The notes: generated from the sequence alone by a model not told the origin. A DNA stretch of 64,000 nucleotides from Sambucus nigra (GCA_949130495.1 OX422217.1:572790606-572854605); one strand, 5' to 3'; shown: positions 12,948 to 24,324, numbered from the stretch's first letter. Numbers and translations: made by a program.

Positions 12948-13937
12948 TGATGATGCTAAGAATCAGCACCACCAGATAAGGTGTTTCCAAGCTCAATATA
13001 GGAATAACAATGGCAACACAGTTATATAAAGAGATAAGAGAATGAGGTGAGGATAAGAGGAATCAACACCGGAATATAAGTGGTTCAGCCAATCTGACCT
13101 ACGTCCACTATGAGTGTGTGAGTAATATCACTGAATGAAGGCACTAATGGCCATGGATACAATCTCTCAAGCTTTCTCTCTCTACTGTATATTTAGACAG
13201 AGTTTTGGCTAGGGTTGAATGGTTGGGGATCCCTTTGCAAGGTAGGGGATGATCCCTATATATAGTGCCTAGGGGGTATAATGTACCCCCCATGCATGTA
13301 ATGAGCATGTGTGTAGTAACCTCACCAATGGGGGAGTGCCATCTGTCACTACCACATGTAAGTAATGATGATGAAATATTCTCCCCACATGTGGAGAATA
13401 ATCTTGTTACAACTGATTTGTGCCTAGGTGTCCTTATCCAAATGTTCAACAGATGCTCGGCCTCCATGTTGGTGGATGACCTCGGCCTAAGAGAGGTCGA
13501 GCTGTAAAGGCGTGATCTTCGTTCAATCCGAGATGAGTCATAGGAAGTCTCGGCCTGACCCCAGCCGAGACATTATGTTGGGTTGGCCCCAGCCGAGGTA
13601 GGAATAGTCCCATGCTGACGATTACTAAGGCCTCTTGTGACCTCGGCCCAAGCCGAGGTTGAACCGGTTCCAAGTTGAGGGTTATCAAGGCTCCCTGTCG
13701 CCTCGGCCTACCCTCGGCCGAGGTTTCTATACCCGGGTATATGAGAATGCTGTTAATGCCTGTGATGCGCGTAGTGTCCATTGGAAGTGTAGATGGTAGT
13801 GTCGGCCTAGGCCGACCCTGGTTTGGCCGAGGGATGATATCGTGGGCCCATGGCTTATCTTGGGTCGATCAATATCTCGGCCATCATCTCGGCCGACATT
13901 GGTATCTCTGGGCCGAGGTAATACTTAGGGCATATCA
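12948..13937 (-). repeat. 3' LTR of the Tat element
   Basis: This 990-bp LTR is a partner of 25195-26184, with the same length and about 24 substitutions, mostly transitions. It has a TATA-like sequence CTATATATAG at 13256-13265 in a spot expected for the LTR promoter. It is unusually rich in the phrase CTCGGCC and its complement near its right half. Open frames inside (for example 13265-13507 and 13446-13781) are chance frames within the LTR and appear in both copies. Confidence 0.95.
13256..13265 (-). promoter_or_regulatory. TATA-like box in Tat 3' LTR
   Basis: CTATATATAG is conserved at the equivalent place in the other LTR (25503-25512). On the minus strand it would place transcription start inside the LTR, upstream of the primer-binding site, as needed for a retrotransposon promoter. 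The sequence is a palindrome and so gives no orientation by itself. Confidence 0.5.
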
Positions 13938-13954
13938 ATCACCCCCCAGCCCTT
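13938..13954 (-). other. Polypurine tract of the Tat element
   Basis: On the minus strand the bases immediately before the 3' LTR read GGGCTGGGGGGTGAT, a purine-rich primer site for plus-strand DNA synthesis. Its place next to the left LTR confirms the minus orientation. Confidence 0.75.
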
Positions 13955-14551
13955 AGTTATATGCGAGAGCAAGTGGCTAGGGGATTGCTTCACCTCCGAG
14001 GCCTATCCGTCCCAAGGATAATACCTGCGTGACACCTGTCCCAAGCCAGGGCGTGCAAACTTGGCTGGCGTGTGCTGTCAGCTGTCCCTTGGGTTTCCCA
14101 AGGCAATGATGGGCCTTGGGAAGTGTGCCCAAGTACTTAAGGGTTTAAACCCTTCCTTTCTCTTTCTTCTTCCTCATTTCTTTCCCGCGCATACTGTTCT
14201 TGCAAAATTTCTTCTCTCAAAAGCTTCTTCACCCAACGTCCTAAACCAGAGGATTTCCCCGGTTTTCTTGCGAGTTCTTCCTCGCTTCCTTCATCAATTT
14301 ACTTCCAGGTACTTCTCCCTTACCATTTCCTTTCTTTCTGGCATTTGGTTTGCATGTTTTTCGGCGTGTTTCTGAGTTTCCTGTTGAGCTTTTAAGTTTT
14401 CCGGTGACCTTTTAAGTTTTCCGGCGAGCTGGGTTTTCTTGAAACTCCTAAGTTTGATCTTTAGGCTTCTTCATTTTATAAGCCAAACGTGTTTGTAGCT
14501 TTAGGAGTTTTCCCAAGTTTAGGGTCGTCCCAAGTTTTGGGTCGTCCTCTG

Positions 14552-17012
14552 ATGCTCAGACCCCTGTACCATCTTCTTGAGGACTTCCCTTCTCTTAGAA
14601 AGAAAACCTTAGAAACGATTAGGCAAATAGAGAGAGCTCAGGAAGAAGCTCGTAGGTCCCAGGAGTTCCCTATTAGACCTATCTTTCCCCCACCTCTCAA
14701 GGTGGTATATCCTGATCCTCCTGAGAACTTTTATCAGACAGACGTCTCTGCCAACCCATTGCCGATGTCTGAGTCTGAGTCTTCCACCTCAGACCCCATG
14801 TCTATGGACTCTTTCCAAGAAGCCATGGATTTCACACCTCGGCCTGGTCAGGCCCCTGACCAGGCCGAGGTCTCCAGCCGAGCTTCGTCCCAGAATGGCT
14901 CAAGCACCTCAAATTCTTCTTCAGAGGTCGAACTTGTTGAGCCAAATGTGGCTGTGCCACCCATTCTTGATGCCATCCCCCTGTCGGCCGTCACAGGGGA
15001 AGAGTTCGCTCAGAAATTCCCTGGTCACCCGTCTACGTCTGCTCCAGCCGACGTTGAGCTTGACGATGATGAGGATGCTGAAAGTGATGTTGACATCTCT
15101 GAAGCAGCCGAGTTCGAGAGCACAGTCACCGAGGTGGACCTCCTGTGCTTTAGGTACTTATATTCCATTAGTCCTTCCATCAACTTAAGGAGACCTCTGA
15201 GGGAAGAGAGGGCCTATCATGGCCGAGATGGAGAAATCTGCTTGTATGAGCAGATGTTTAAGTTAGGGTTTCGTCTACCCATTCATCCCATCATCAGGTC
15301 CATTCTTTCCTTCATCAACTTGGCCCCCTCACAGCTCTCTCTCAATGCTTGGAGAGTCATTATTGGGGCCATCATCTTGTGGAGGGCAGTCCACCACTCT
15401 GACCTCCCAGTTCAGGTCTTTGTTGGTTGCTATGTCCCTACCTCGGCCAAAAATCATCCGAGCTACTATCACTTCGTTGCTCGGAGGACTGAGAAGAAGA
15501 TGATCCAGTTGATTTAGACCTCGAATCACAATTGGAAATCCCAATTTTTTTTCGCCTCAGGGCCATGGGAGTTCAGCTCATCTGTTCCTTCTTCCACTCT
15601 TGGGCCGAGGATACCCCTCAGATGGGGTAAGGTCACCATGTCTGCAAGGGCCGATCCTGGTCTAAGCCTTCAAAATATCCAAAAGGTGAAGGCCCTGCAA
15701 GATCAAGGGGCACACGGCTTGTTTGTTAAGTTCGAGCATTTGCTAACCCCTCAGTTTCTCTCAGGGACGAGCCTGGGTGGGAGCCCCCTTATTGACTTTG
15801 GTAAGGATTTTTCTTTTTATTTCAAGTCTAACCCCTGATCATTCATGTTTGATTTCTGACTCTTATCTTTTCACTTTTGCAGAGAGACCACCAGGTATCC
15901 CAGACGAACTGTGGGAGATGGTAGCTCCAAGTTTGGCAAGGCTTGCGAAGAAGGTTGGTCAGAACGCACCTCCTCCAGCTCCCACTACATCCAAATCCCA
16001 AGCTTCAAAGAAAAGGGCCCCTGAGGTCCCAGCCTCTGAGGATCAGAGGCCGACCTCGAGACAAAAGAATACCTCTGAGGCCGCGATCCCAATTTCTTCA
16101 GCTGACATCCTGACGGCTCGTCTGGATCAGCTGAAGTTAACCGACAGCGTGGTCGGCAACAGCCGACAGGCCATGGACGCACTTGCCTCTGTAATGACCG
16201 AGGCAGATAAGCGTTTCTATAGAGCCATGGATACCTCCGTGATGGTTGAGTTCGTCCTTCACAGAGCCGTCCAGGTATGACTTGTTTCTTTTGTCAATAA
16301 TTTTATAAGTGCAACATCTGAATTTCCTCCCACTTAACCTCTTCATTAAATGTGCAGGGAGTGACTGCCATGTACCAATTGTCTAACTGGGCCATGAGGA
16401 AATTGCCCCTCATTCAGAAGGGGCAGGAGGCTGAGAAGGTCAAGAGCGCCCTAAATGCCGAGGTTGGCCGTCTGAAGTCAGATTTGCAGAATTCTGAGAA
16501 TAAGGCCAAGAACTCTGAAAATAAGGCCCAGGGTTTGGAAAAAGATATCTTGCTAAGGCTCTGAAGTCCAAAACCATGCTAAGGCTCTGAAGGACAAAGA
16601 CGATGCTCTGCAGTAGAAGGTCAACGGGGCTGTGAAGGCTGCCCTTGCAGATGCCTTAGAGAAAATAATTTCTGACTACAAAGTCTCTGAGGAGTTCGTG
16701 GGTTTTGGTTTTGAATACCTCGAAAGAGGTATGAAAGCCACTACCAAATGGGCCGAGGTCAGAGAGAAGGAGGTCGGCACTATAAAGGCCTCCGACTTTG
16801 TGGGCCTCGGCTTCGCCGACCCTCAATTTTCCCAGGCACTGCAAGAGGTAGAAGACGAGGCCGCTGCCCCAGCCGATACTGCAACTCTGGGAGGGACCGA
16901 GCTCGGAGGGACAGATCCTGTTAATGAGGTGGCCGAGGTTACTAATGCTGAGAAGACCAATCCGGATGAGACTGTCAATGTCCCCCCCCCCCCAACCAGG
17001 AGTGATTTGTAA
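14552..17012 (+). pseudogene. Antisense extra gene of the Tat element, three exons, Transposase_28-like domain, broken
   Basis: The gene lies on the strand opposite gag-pol, between the 3' LTR and the end of pol. The first ATG is 14552. Exon 1 has an acidic Ser/Glu-rich part, then a stretch with ICLYEQMFKLGFRLPIHP and LAPSQLSLNAWR (about 15235-15360) and, past a stop, NWKSQFFF. These resemble the plant 'putative gypsy type transposon' family (PF04195), from memory. Intron 1 is 15801-15882 (GTAAGG...TTTTGCAG). Its removal joins exons inside a codon and keeps the frame into a PPGIPDELWE motif. Intron 2 is 16275-16357 (GTATGA...GTGCAG), between codons. Exon 3 has a Lys/Glu coiled coil and an acidic tail. 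Breaks: TAG at 15515, a one-base frame change near 16550-16590, TAG at 16614. Function is unknown. A further 5' non-coding intron starting near 14308 (GTACTTCTCC) is possible. Confidence 0.75.
16982..16993. repeat. C12 homopolymer inside the antisense gene
   Basis: Twelve C residues encode a short proline run just before the last codons of the antisense gene. The tract is a likely slippage site, so the frame of the last few residues is uncertain. Confidence 0.9.
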
Positions 17013-17145
17013 CAACAAACATTTTGTAATTTGTAGTTTGTAATAATGAACATCATATGTAATCTCTTCTTTTTACTGAATGTCAATCCTCTTATTTTGA
17101 TCTCTAAATGCCTCTGAATGCTATATGATCTCTGAATGCTATTAG

Positions 17146-18908
17146 GCTCTGAAGTCATTACTTAATATGTTGTGCTCATAACCAACTTCACCCAATTAAT
17201 GATGTTAAGGGTCTGAGGTCATCTAACCCAGGTGTCTGAAATCAGACCTCGTCACCACCGAGTGATGTTATGAGGGTCTGAGATCATCACCTAAGAGGTT
17301 AGCCTCATAATAAATATCACCAAATTAATGATGTTAAGGGTCTAAGGACATCTAACACAGGTGTCTGAGCTCAGACCTCGTCACCACTGAATGGTGTTAT
17401 GGGGGTCTGAGGTCATCACCTAAGAGGTTAGCCTCATAACAAATATCACCAAATTAATGATGTTAAGGGTCTGAGGTCATCTAACCCAGGTGTCTGAGCT
17501 CAGACCTCATCACCACTGAATGGTGTTATGAGGGTCTGAGGTCATCACCTAAGAGGTTAGCCTCATAATAAATATCACCAAATTAATGATGTTAAGGGTC
17601 TGAGGTCATCTAACCCAGGTGTCTGAGCTCAGACCTCGTCACCACCGAGTGGTGTTATGAGGGTCTGAGGCCATCGAACCCAGGTGTTTGAGCTCAGATC
17701 TCGTCACCACCGAGTGATGTTATGAGGGTCTGAGGTCATCACCTAAGAGGTTAGCCCCATAATAATATCACCAAATTAATGATGTTAAGAGTCTGAGGTC
17801 CTCTGCTAAGGTATCTGAGCTCAGACCTCATCACCACCGAGTGATGTTATGAGGGTCTGAGGTCATCACTTAAGAGTTTTGCCACATAATAATGTCACCA
17901 AATTAATGATGTTAAGAGTCTGAGGTCCTCTGCTAAGGTGTCTGAGCTCAGACCTCGTCACCACCGAGTGATGTTATGAGGGTCTGAGGTCATCACCTAA
18001 GAGGTTAGCCCCATAATAATATCACCAAATTAATGATGTTAAGAGTCTGAGGTCCTCTGCTAAGGTGTCTAAGCGCAGACCTCGTCACCACCGAGTGATG
18101 TTATGAGGGTCTGAGGTCATCACCTAAGAGGTTAGCCCCATAATAATCTCACCAAATTAATGATGTTAAGAGTCTGAGGTCCTCTGCTAAGGTGTCTGAG
18201 CTCAGACCTCGTCACCACCGAGTGATGTTATGAGGGTCCGAGGTCATCACGTAAGAGGTTAGCCCCATAATAATATCACCAAATTAATGATGTTAAGAGT
18301 CTGAGGTCCTCTGCTAAGGTGTCTGAGCTCAGACCTCGTCACCACCGAGTGATGTTATGAGGGTCTGAGGTCATCACCTAAGAGGTTTGACCCATAATAA
18401 TGTCACCAAATTAATGATGTTAAGAGTCTGAGGTCCTCTGCTAAGGTATCTGAGCTCAGACCTCGTCACCACCGAGTGATGTTATGAGGGTCTGAGGTCA
18501 TCACCGAAGAGGTTAGCCCCATAATAATATCACCAAATTAATGATGTTAAGGGTCTGAGGTCATCTAACCCAGGTGTCTGAGCTCAGACCTCGTCACCAC
18601 TGAATGGTGTTATGAGGGTCTGAGGTCATCACCTAAGAGGTTAGCCTCATAATAAATATCACCAAATTAATGATGTTAAGGGTCTGAGGTCATCTAACCC
18701 AGGTGTCTGAGCTCAAACCTCGTCACCACCGAGTGATGTTATGAGGGTCTGAGGTCATCACCTAAGAGGTTAGCCTCATAATAATATCACCAAATTAATG
18801 ATGTTAAGGGTCTGAGGTCATCTAACCCAGGTGTCTGAGCTCAGACCTCGTCACCACCGAGTGATGTTATGAGGGTCTGAGGTCATCACCTAAGAGGTTA
18901 GCCTCATA
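17146..18908. repeat. Tandem array in the Tat 3' region: 13 units of about 126-130 bp
   Basis: The anchor AATTAATGATGTTAAG occurs 13 times (about 17196, 17324, 17454, 17582, 17777, 17902, 18030, 18157, 18283, 18409, 18538, 18667, 18794). Spacing is 125-130 bp except one step of 195 bp, caused by a partial duplicate near 17650-17715. Most units contain the perfect 14-bp palindrome GTCTGAGCTCAGAC. Two subtypes form blocks: units with 'catctaacccagg' at both ends, and units with 'cctctgctaagg' in the middle. The array lies between the end of pol (19015) and the antisense gene. Tandem repeats in this untranslated part of Tat-type elements are a known source of plant satellites. Confidence 0.95.
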
Positions 18909-19014
18909 GCAAATCTCTGATCTAAGAGTGGAGCAAGAACTTATCATGAAAACTGCTCTTTATTAAAATCTCTTCTCAATAAGATGATATATTTACATAA
19001 AATTCTATGCAACA

Positions 19015-20052
19015 TCATATAAAATATCTCTTTAGGTGGTCAGCATTCCACGGGTTGGTGAAAGGTTCTCCCTCTAGGTTCTATAGCCTATAAGTGCCAG
19101 GCACAACCTCTTCCGTTACTTTGTAGGGGCCATGCCAGTTCGGGTGTATCTTGTTTATCTTCTGTAGGGTTTTCTTTAGCACTAGGTCTCCCACTGCAAT
19201 GGGTCTTGACTTCACCCTTTGGTTGTAGAATCTCGCTGCCCTCTGTTGGTAGGCTGCCTTCCTGACCTCTGCGTCTTCTCTTCACTCTTCAATAAGATCC
19301 AGGTCTAGCCTCCTCCTTTCCCCATTGCTGTCAGGATCGTAGGTCTGAATCCGATGAGTTGGTAGTCCTACTTTCGTTGGTATGACGGCTTCTGAGCCAT
19401 GTGCCAGCATGAATGGGGTTTCTCCTGTGGGTGTCCTTGCTGTGGTCCTGTAAGCCCATATCACAGCGTAGACCTCTTCTATCCATCTCCCCTTCGTGTC
19501 TTCCAACCTCTTCTTGATTCCGTCCAAGATGGTTCTGTTCGTGACCTCGGTCTGGCCATTTGCCTGAGGTCGACTAGGAGATGAGAAGAACTGTTTAATC
19601 CCCACACTTCGGCAATACTTCTCCAAGGAGGAGTTCTTGAACTGGGTCCCATTATCAGAGATGAGCGTGTTTGGGAGGCCATATCTACAGATGATGTTCT
19701 TCCAGATGAACTGAATGGTCTTCTGCTCGGTAATTGTTATCATCGGTTCTGCCTCTACCCACTTTGAAAAGTAGTCAATGGCAACTATCAAGAATCTATA
19801 ATTATTGACAGCTCTTGGCAAAGGTCCTACTAAGTCAATTCCCCATACCGCGAATGGCCATGGAGAAGAGATTGACGTCATAGGCTGGTGGGGTTGATGA
19901 GGGATAGTGGCAAACCTCTGACATTTGTCACACCTCTTCACATAATCAGCAGCGTCTTTAGACAAGGTAGGCCACCAGTATCCCTGAGTGATGATCCTCT
20001 TGGCTAAGGGCCTTCCCCCTATGTGACTAGAACAGGAACCCTCATGAACCTC
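19015..20052 (-). pseudogene. Tat integrase
   Basis: This is the integrase end of the pol polyprotein, in the same frame as the RT region. An N-terminal zinc-binding part contains CDKCQRFATIPHQP. The catalytic core shows the three acidic residues of a DDE integrase: WGIDLVGPLP, then LISDNGTQFK, then the Glu in RPQANGQTEVTN. A C-terminal domain with HPNWHGPYKV follows, and the protein ends at 19015-19017 (TGA). Two stops interrupt it: TGA at 19282-19284 and TAG at 19081-19083, both explained by one C-to-T change (from CGA and CAG). It would insert the DNA copy into the genome, but is inactive as written. Confidence 0.93.
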
Positions 20053-20055
20053 CTA

Positions 20056-22521
20056 CAGGACCCGGGATACCTCCATGGGATGAACACATCTGAGGAGGGG
20101 TAAGAGAAACCCATTCATATACAAGACATCTCCTACCAATGAGAACTTGGCAGCCCTGTATCTCAACTTTCTTCTTTCCAGCCTGGACTCAGGTAGCTCC
20201 CCCTCTCTTAGGTATCTGATGAGCGGGTCGATCCATGAGTCCCCTTGGTTCACGTTGTGACAAGGACTACATACCTCGTCTTCCTCGATGCTTGCCTTGC
20301 CTAAGACCTCGATTGGGATGGTCCTTCCCAAATCTGTCTTCATTGCCGAGGCCAGCCTTGCCAATGCATCAGCGTGATTGTTGCTCAGTTTAGGCACTCT
20401 CTTCAGTTTGGCCTCTTCAAAATGCTCTAGCAACCCTCTTACCTTCTTTAAGTACTTGGACATCCTTTCATCTTTGGCCTCATATACCCCCAACACTTGA
20501 TTGACAATCAACCTTGAGTCACTATGGAGCAGGAGTTGCTTTACTCGGAGAGTCGTTGCCAATAAGAGACCTGCTATCATGGCCTCATACTCAGAGTCGT
20601 TGTTTAAGGCTTGGAAGTTGAATCTCAAGGCGTATTCAACGTTGGCGCCATCTGGTGCCGAAAGTATTAGTCCTGCGTCGCTTCCACTGTCACAGGAAGA
20701 GCCATCAACGAAGAGACTCCACACGTCTTCATCTGAAGAGAAGACCCCTTCTCTCATAACCCCCTTTTCGAAGAGGTACCGATCCTCTTCGTTCTCTTCT
20801 ACTCTGCTCCGGGTTTTACCAGGGGCAACCTCTTCTCGGCCTCGAAAGACATTGGGTGCAGTCTCTTCCGAATCTTGGAAGACACTACGGTTCGTCTCTT
20901 CACCGTTATCTAAGCCTTTCTCTGTCTCGGCCTCTTCCCAGGTGAACTCTGCGACAAAATCTGTGAGGGCCTGCCCCTTGATGGTTGTCCTGGGCTGGTA
21001 GGTAAGATCATACTCTCCTAGTTCAATGGCCCAGGTCATCAATCTTCCGGACTTCTCGGGTTTGTGCAGAACCTGTCTTAGCGGGGAGTCTGTAAGGACT
21101 ACCATGGAATGAGCTTGGAAGTAAGGCTTCATCTTCCTTGAGGCATGTATCAGGGCATAAGCCAACTTCTCCATCTGGGGATAGTTTTGTTCAGAACCTT
21201 GAAGGGCCTTACTGTTGAAGTACACAGGCCTATGGATTCCATCCTCTTCCCGTACGATGGCTGCGCTGATGGCTGACTCAGAGACTGCCAGATACACAAA
21301 TAACCTCTCCCCCGTGATGGGCCGAGATAGAAACAAGGGAGACCCTAAGTAGGACTTGAGTTGGTCAAAGGCTTTTTCACACTCTTCGTCCCACTGGAAG
21401 GCCTTTCTCATAACTTTAAAGAACGGAAGACACTTATCCGTTGCCCTAGAAACAAACCTGTTAAGGGCTGCCACTATTCCCGTGAGTCTCTGGACATCCT
21501 TGATACTCCTAGGAGTCTTCATGTCGAGTAAGGCCTTGATTTTCTCAGGGTTTTCTTCAATCCCCCTCTGATTAACGATGAACCCCAGGAACTTCCCGGC
21601 TCCTACATCGAAGACACACTTCGCTGGGTTGAGCTTCATTCTGTACGAGTCCATGACATCAAAGGTCTTCTCAAGGTCTGCTACGTGAGTACACGCTTTC
21701 AGGCTCTTCGTTAGCATATCGTCCACATACACCTCCATGGTCTTACCTATCTGCTCCTCGAACATCTTATTGACAAGACGTTGATACGTTGCCCCCGCAT
21801 TTTTTAGACCAAAGGGCATCACCTTGTAACAGTACGTCCCCTTGTCAGTAACGAAGGTTGTCTTCTCAGAGTCTTCGGCATCCATGAAGATTTGGTTATA
21901 ACCTGAATAAGCATCCATGAAACTCATGAGCTCGTGCCCTGCCGTTGCATCCACCATCTGGTCTATCCTAGGTAAGGGATAGCTATCCTTCGGGCAAGAC
22001 TTGTTTAGGTCTGTGAAATCTACCCACATTCGCCACTTTTCATTGGCCTTAGGCACAATGACTGCATTTGAGAGCCACTCCGGATAGGTAACCTCTCTTA
22101 TGAACTCGGCCTCTTCCAACTTTTTCACCTCTTCCCGGATGACCTCATACTTCTCCCTGGAGTAGACTCTTCGCCTCTGCTTGATAGGCATGGCATCTCT
22201 GTCCACATTGAGCTTGTGGGTCATGATCTCAGGGTCGATACCAGGCATGTCTGCGTGACTCGATGCGAAGACACTCTGCCTCCTCCTAAGGAAGTTTATC
22301 AGCTCTTCCTTGATCCTTGGCTCTAGGGCCTTGCCGACCTAGACGGTTTTTTCCGGCTCGTCCTCATTGAGGACGATGGATTCTACCTCTTCCGTGGCCT
22401 CGCCCTTCTTCAATTTTGTTTCATCTCTCGGGTCAAGAGTGTCAATGCTGTAAGTGGTGGTTGCTCTCTTATGGGCCTCTCTCTCATCGGCCGAGTCGAA
22501 GTAGCACTCCCGCGCCGTGGT
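20056..22521 (-). pseudogene. Tat reverse transcriptase, RNase H and second RNase H
   Basis: The longest uninterrupted piece is 20053-22248 (731 codons). RT motifs in order: WRMWVDFTDLNKSCPKD, PLPRIDQMVD, FMDAYSGYNQI, MPFGLKNAGATYQRLVNKMF, and the catalytic YVDDMLTKS near residue 172. A first RNase H follows (LFVYLAVSESAISAAIV; YPQMEKLAYALIHASRKMKP). A second one lies at about residues 525-660 (LFVDGSSCDSGSDAGLIL; NNDSEYEAMIAGLLLA; LLLHSDSRLIVNQV; NNHADALARLAS). The paired RNase H domains mark the Tat clade. Upstream, 22249-22521 keeps the same frame as a protease-RT linker but has a TAG at 22339-22341. The piece ends at a TAG at 20053-20055. Both stops fit CAG changed to TAG. Confidence 0.95.
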
Positions 22522-24324
22522 CTAGTCCCCTTCAACTTCCCCTACTCCATAAGGAGTCGAGAATTTTAGCATTTGATGGACCATCGACGACACGGCTTCA
22601 AACTCTTTGAGGGCCACTCTTCCGATGATGAGGTTGTAGGCCGAGAAGACATTTTCGTCCATAACAAAAAACTTTATCTTCTTAGTCAGCCTCATAGGCC
22701 ACTCATCCCCCACTTGTACATCCATTTCATACATGCCCAATGGGTGCACCTTCTCACCACTGAAGCCTATCAATGGGTGATGGTAGGGCACCAGCCTTTC
22801 CCTGCTAAGACCCAAGCTCTTGAAACAAGGCCAGAACATCACATCTTCTGAGCTTCCCCCATCTATGAGGATCCTCCCTACATCGCACCCATGCACCCTT
22901 GTTGTTATGACTAATGGGTCATCATGGGGGGCTAAGATGCCCTTGAAGTCAAGCCTGGAGAACCCCACTACGAGGGTGTCCATGTCCACCTTCTTCCTCT
23001 TCTGCACTGCGTCAGAAGACATTAGATTCACAACCTCCGGCTTGGCCACTGACTTGGCCTCTGCTACATGAGCCTTCCTATCGGCTACCTCAGAGCCATC
23101 TCCTGCGAATCCCCCACATATGGTGCTAATACCAAAGGAAATCATTCTGACCCTCTTCACCGGGGTGTTGTCATCCTTTGGCGGGAGATCCGGGTCATCT
23201 CCATCATCTCCCTCTGAGTCATCATCCCTTCTGGCCGGGACATCGCCACGGCATCTGTCATTCCTTCTCTTCTTAGGGTCTTCTCTTCCACCCTTTAGGG
23301 CCTTGCCATCCACATACTTTCTCAGCTTCCCAGATTTCAGCATCTTCTCAATCTCATCCTTTAAAGCGAAGCATCTATCTGTGACATGACCATGATCTTG
23401 ATGGAACTCACACCAGAGGTTTTTATTCCTCTTATGTGGTGGGGCCTTCAATTTCTCTGGCCACCTCAGAGTCCGGTCAGTCTTAATCTCATTAAGGATG
23501 TGTTCACAACTCATAGTCAGAGGAGTGTAATGAGCGAATTTGTCATCACCTGACCTCTTCTTCCCCTCTTTCTTTCTTTGGGACCTTCCAGGGCCACTGC
23601 GGTTCTCCTCCTCATATTTGGCGGCCATTGCCTCTTCCGCATTCATCACTTTCCCTGCGGTGGCCAGCAGCTCCACCATGGACCTTGGGGGGTCTTCCAC
23701 CAGCTTCCACAATAGCTTCCCCTTCTGGAGGCCTCCTATCAGGGCGGTCATGGCTATGCTCTCTTCGTAGTCTTCCACCTCCAACTTCTCTTTGTTGAAT
23801 CTTGCTATGTAGTCTCTTAGTCTTTCACCCTTGGCCTGTTTGACATACAGCAAGTGGGTAGTCTTCTTCTGGGGTCTTACCCCAAAGCAGAAGTTGTGGA
23901 TGAACTGCTCAGCCAGGCCTTTGAAGTTCTCAATTGAGTTCTTCGAAAGGGAGGTAAACCAACTATGAGCTGCCCCTGTCAATTTCCCTGAGAAGGCCCT
24001 GCACTTCATCTCATCGGGTATCGAGTAGATGTCCGCTGCCGACTGATACATCTCGATATGGTGCACAGGGTTAGTGCTTCCATCATACTTAGGAGTCACT
24101 GTTAGAGGCTTGAACTTGGCCGGGGTTGGGAACTCCACTATCCTAGCCAAAAATGCAGAGCCCTCTGAGTAACCCCTCTGCAATGGGTCCCTGCTTTTAA
24201 TGAGGTCCCCGATCTTCTCCTCAAGGCGTTTGATAGAATAATTCCAGGGTCTTCTGTCATCAACTTGGCCGAGATTGTCCCCTGCCACCTCCCTGTGATG
24301 GACAGAGGGTTCCCCAGCCATCAC
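22522..24324 (-). CDS. Tat gag and protease
   Basis: This 600-codon frame starts within gag and ends in the protease. A retrotransposon gag core is seen at about residues 75-230 (FKPLTVTPKYDGSTNPVHHI; FSGKLTGAAHSWFTSL; LRDYIARFNKEKLEVEDYEE; TALIGGLQKGKLLWKL). A cysteine/histidine motif CEFHQDHGHVTDRC lies near residue 310 where a nucleic-acid-binding knuckle is expected, followed by an acidic, basic-rich spacer. The aspartic protease has RILIDGGSSEDVMF near residue 486, with Gly after the catalytic Asp where many relatives have Thr. The frame ends at TAG (22522-22524), after which the same frame continues toward RT, so the stop is probably a mutation. The first ATG in this frame is at 24319-24321. 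Confidence 0.9.
   Translation of the reverse strand: MMAGEPSVHHREVAGDNLGQVDDRRPWNYSIKRLEEKIGDLIKSRDPLQRGYSEGSAFLARIVEFPTPAKFKPLTVTPKYDGSTNPVHHIEMYQSAADIYSIPDEMKCRAFSGKLTGAAHSWFTSLSKNSIENFKGLAEQFIHNFCFGVRPQKKTTHLLYVKQAKGERLRDYIARFNKEKLEVEDYEESIAMTALIGGLQKGKLLWKLVEDPPRSMVELLATAGKVMNAEEAMAAKYEEENRSGPGRSQRKKEGKKRSGDDKFAHYTPLTMSCEHILNEIKTDRTLRWPEKLKAPPHKRNKNLWCEFHQDHGHVTDRCFALKDEIEKMLKSGKLRKYVDGKALKGGREDPKKRRNDRCRGDVPARRDDDSEGDDGDDPDLPPKDDNTPVKRVRMISFGISTICGGFAGDGSEVADRKAHVAEAKSVAKPEVVNLMSSDAVQKRKKVDMDTLVVGFSRLDFKGILAPHDDPLVITTRVHGCDVGRILIDGGSSEDVMFWPCFKSLGLSRERLVPYHHPLIGFSGEKVHPLGMYEMDVQVGDEWPMRLTKKIKFFVMDENVFSAYNLIIGRVALKEFEAVSSMVHQMLKFSTPYGVGEVEGD

Noticed and set aside
13144..13956. Several open frames of 80-111 codons, repeated at 25391-26285
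   Set aside because: They lie wholly in the Tat LTRs, occur in both copies because the LTRs are duplicates, overlap one another on both strands and show no domain.
17146..18908. CRISPR-like regular repeats
   Set aside because: The units are contiguous tandem copies of about 128 bp with no unique spacers, in a plant retrotransposon. This is a minisatellite.
20501..21001. A 166-codon plus-strand frame
   Set aside because: It is the complement of the Tat RNase H coding region. Its Ser/Leu-rich composition is what an antisense shadow gives.
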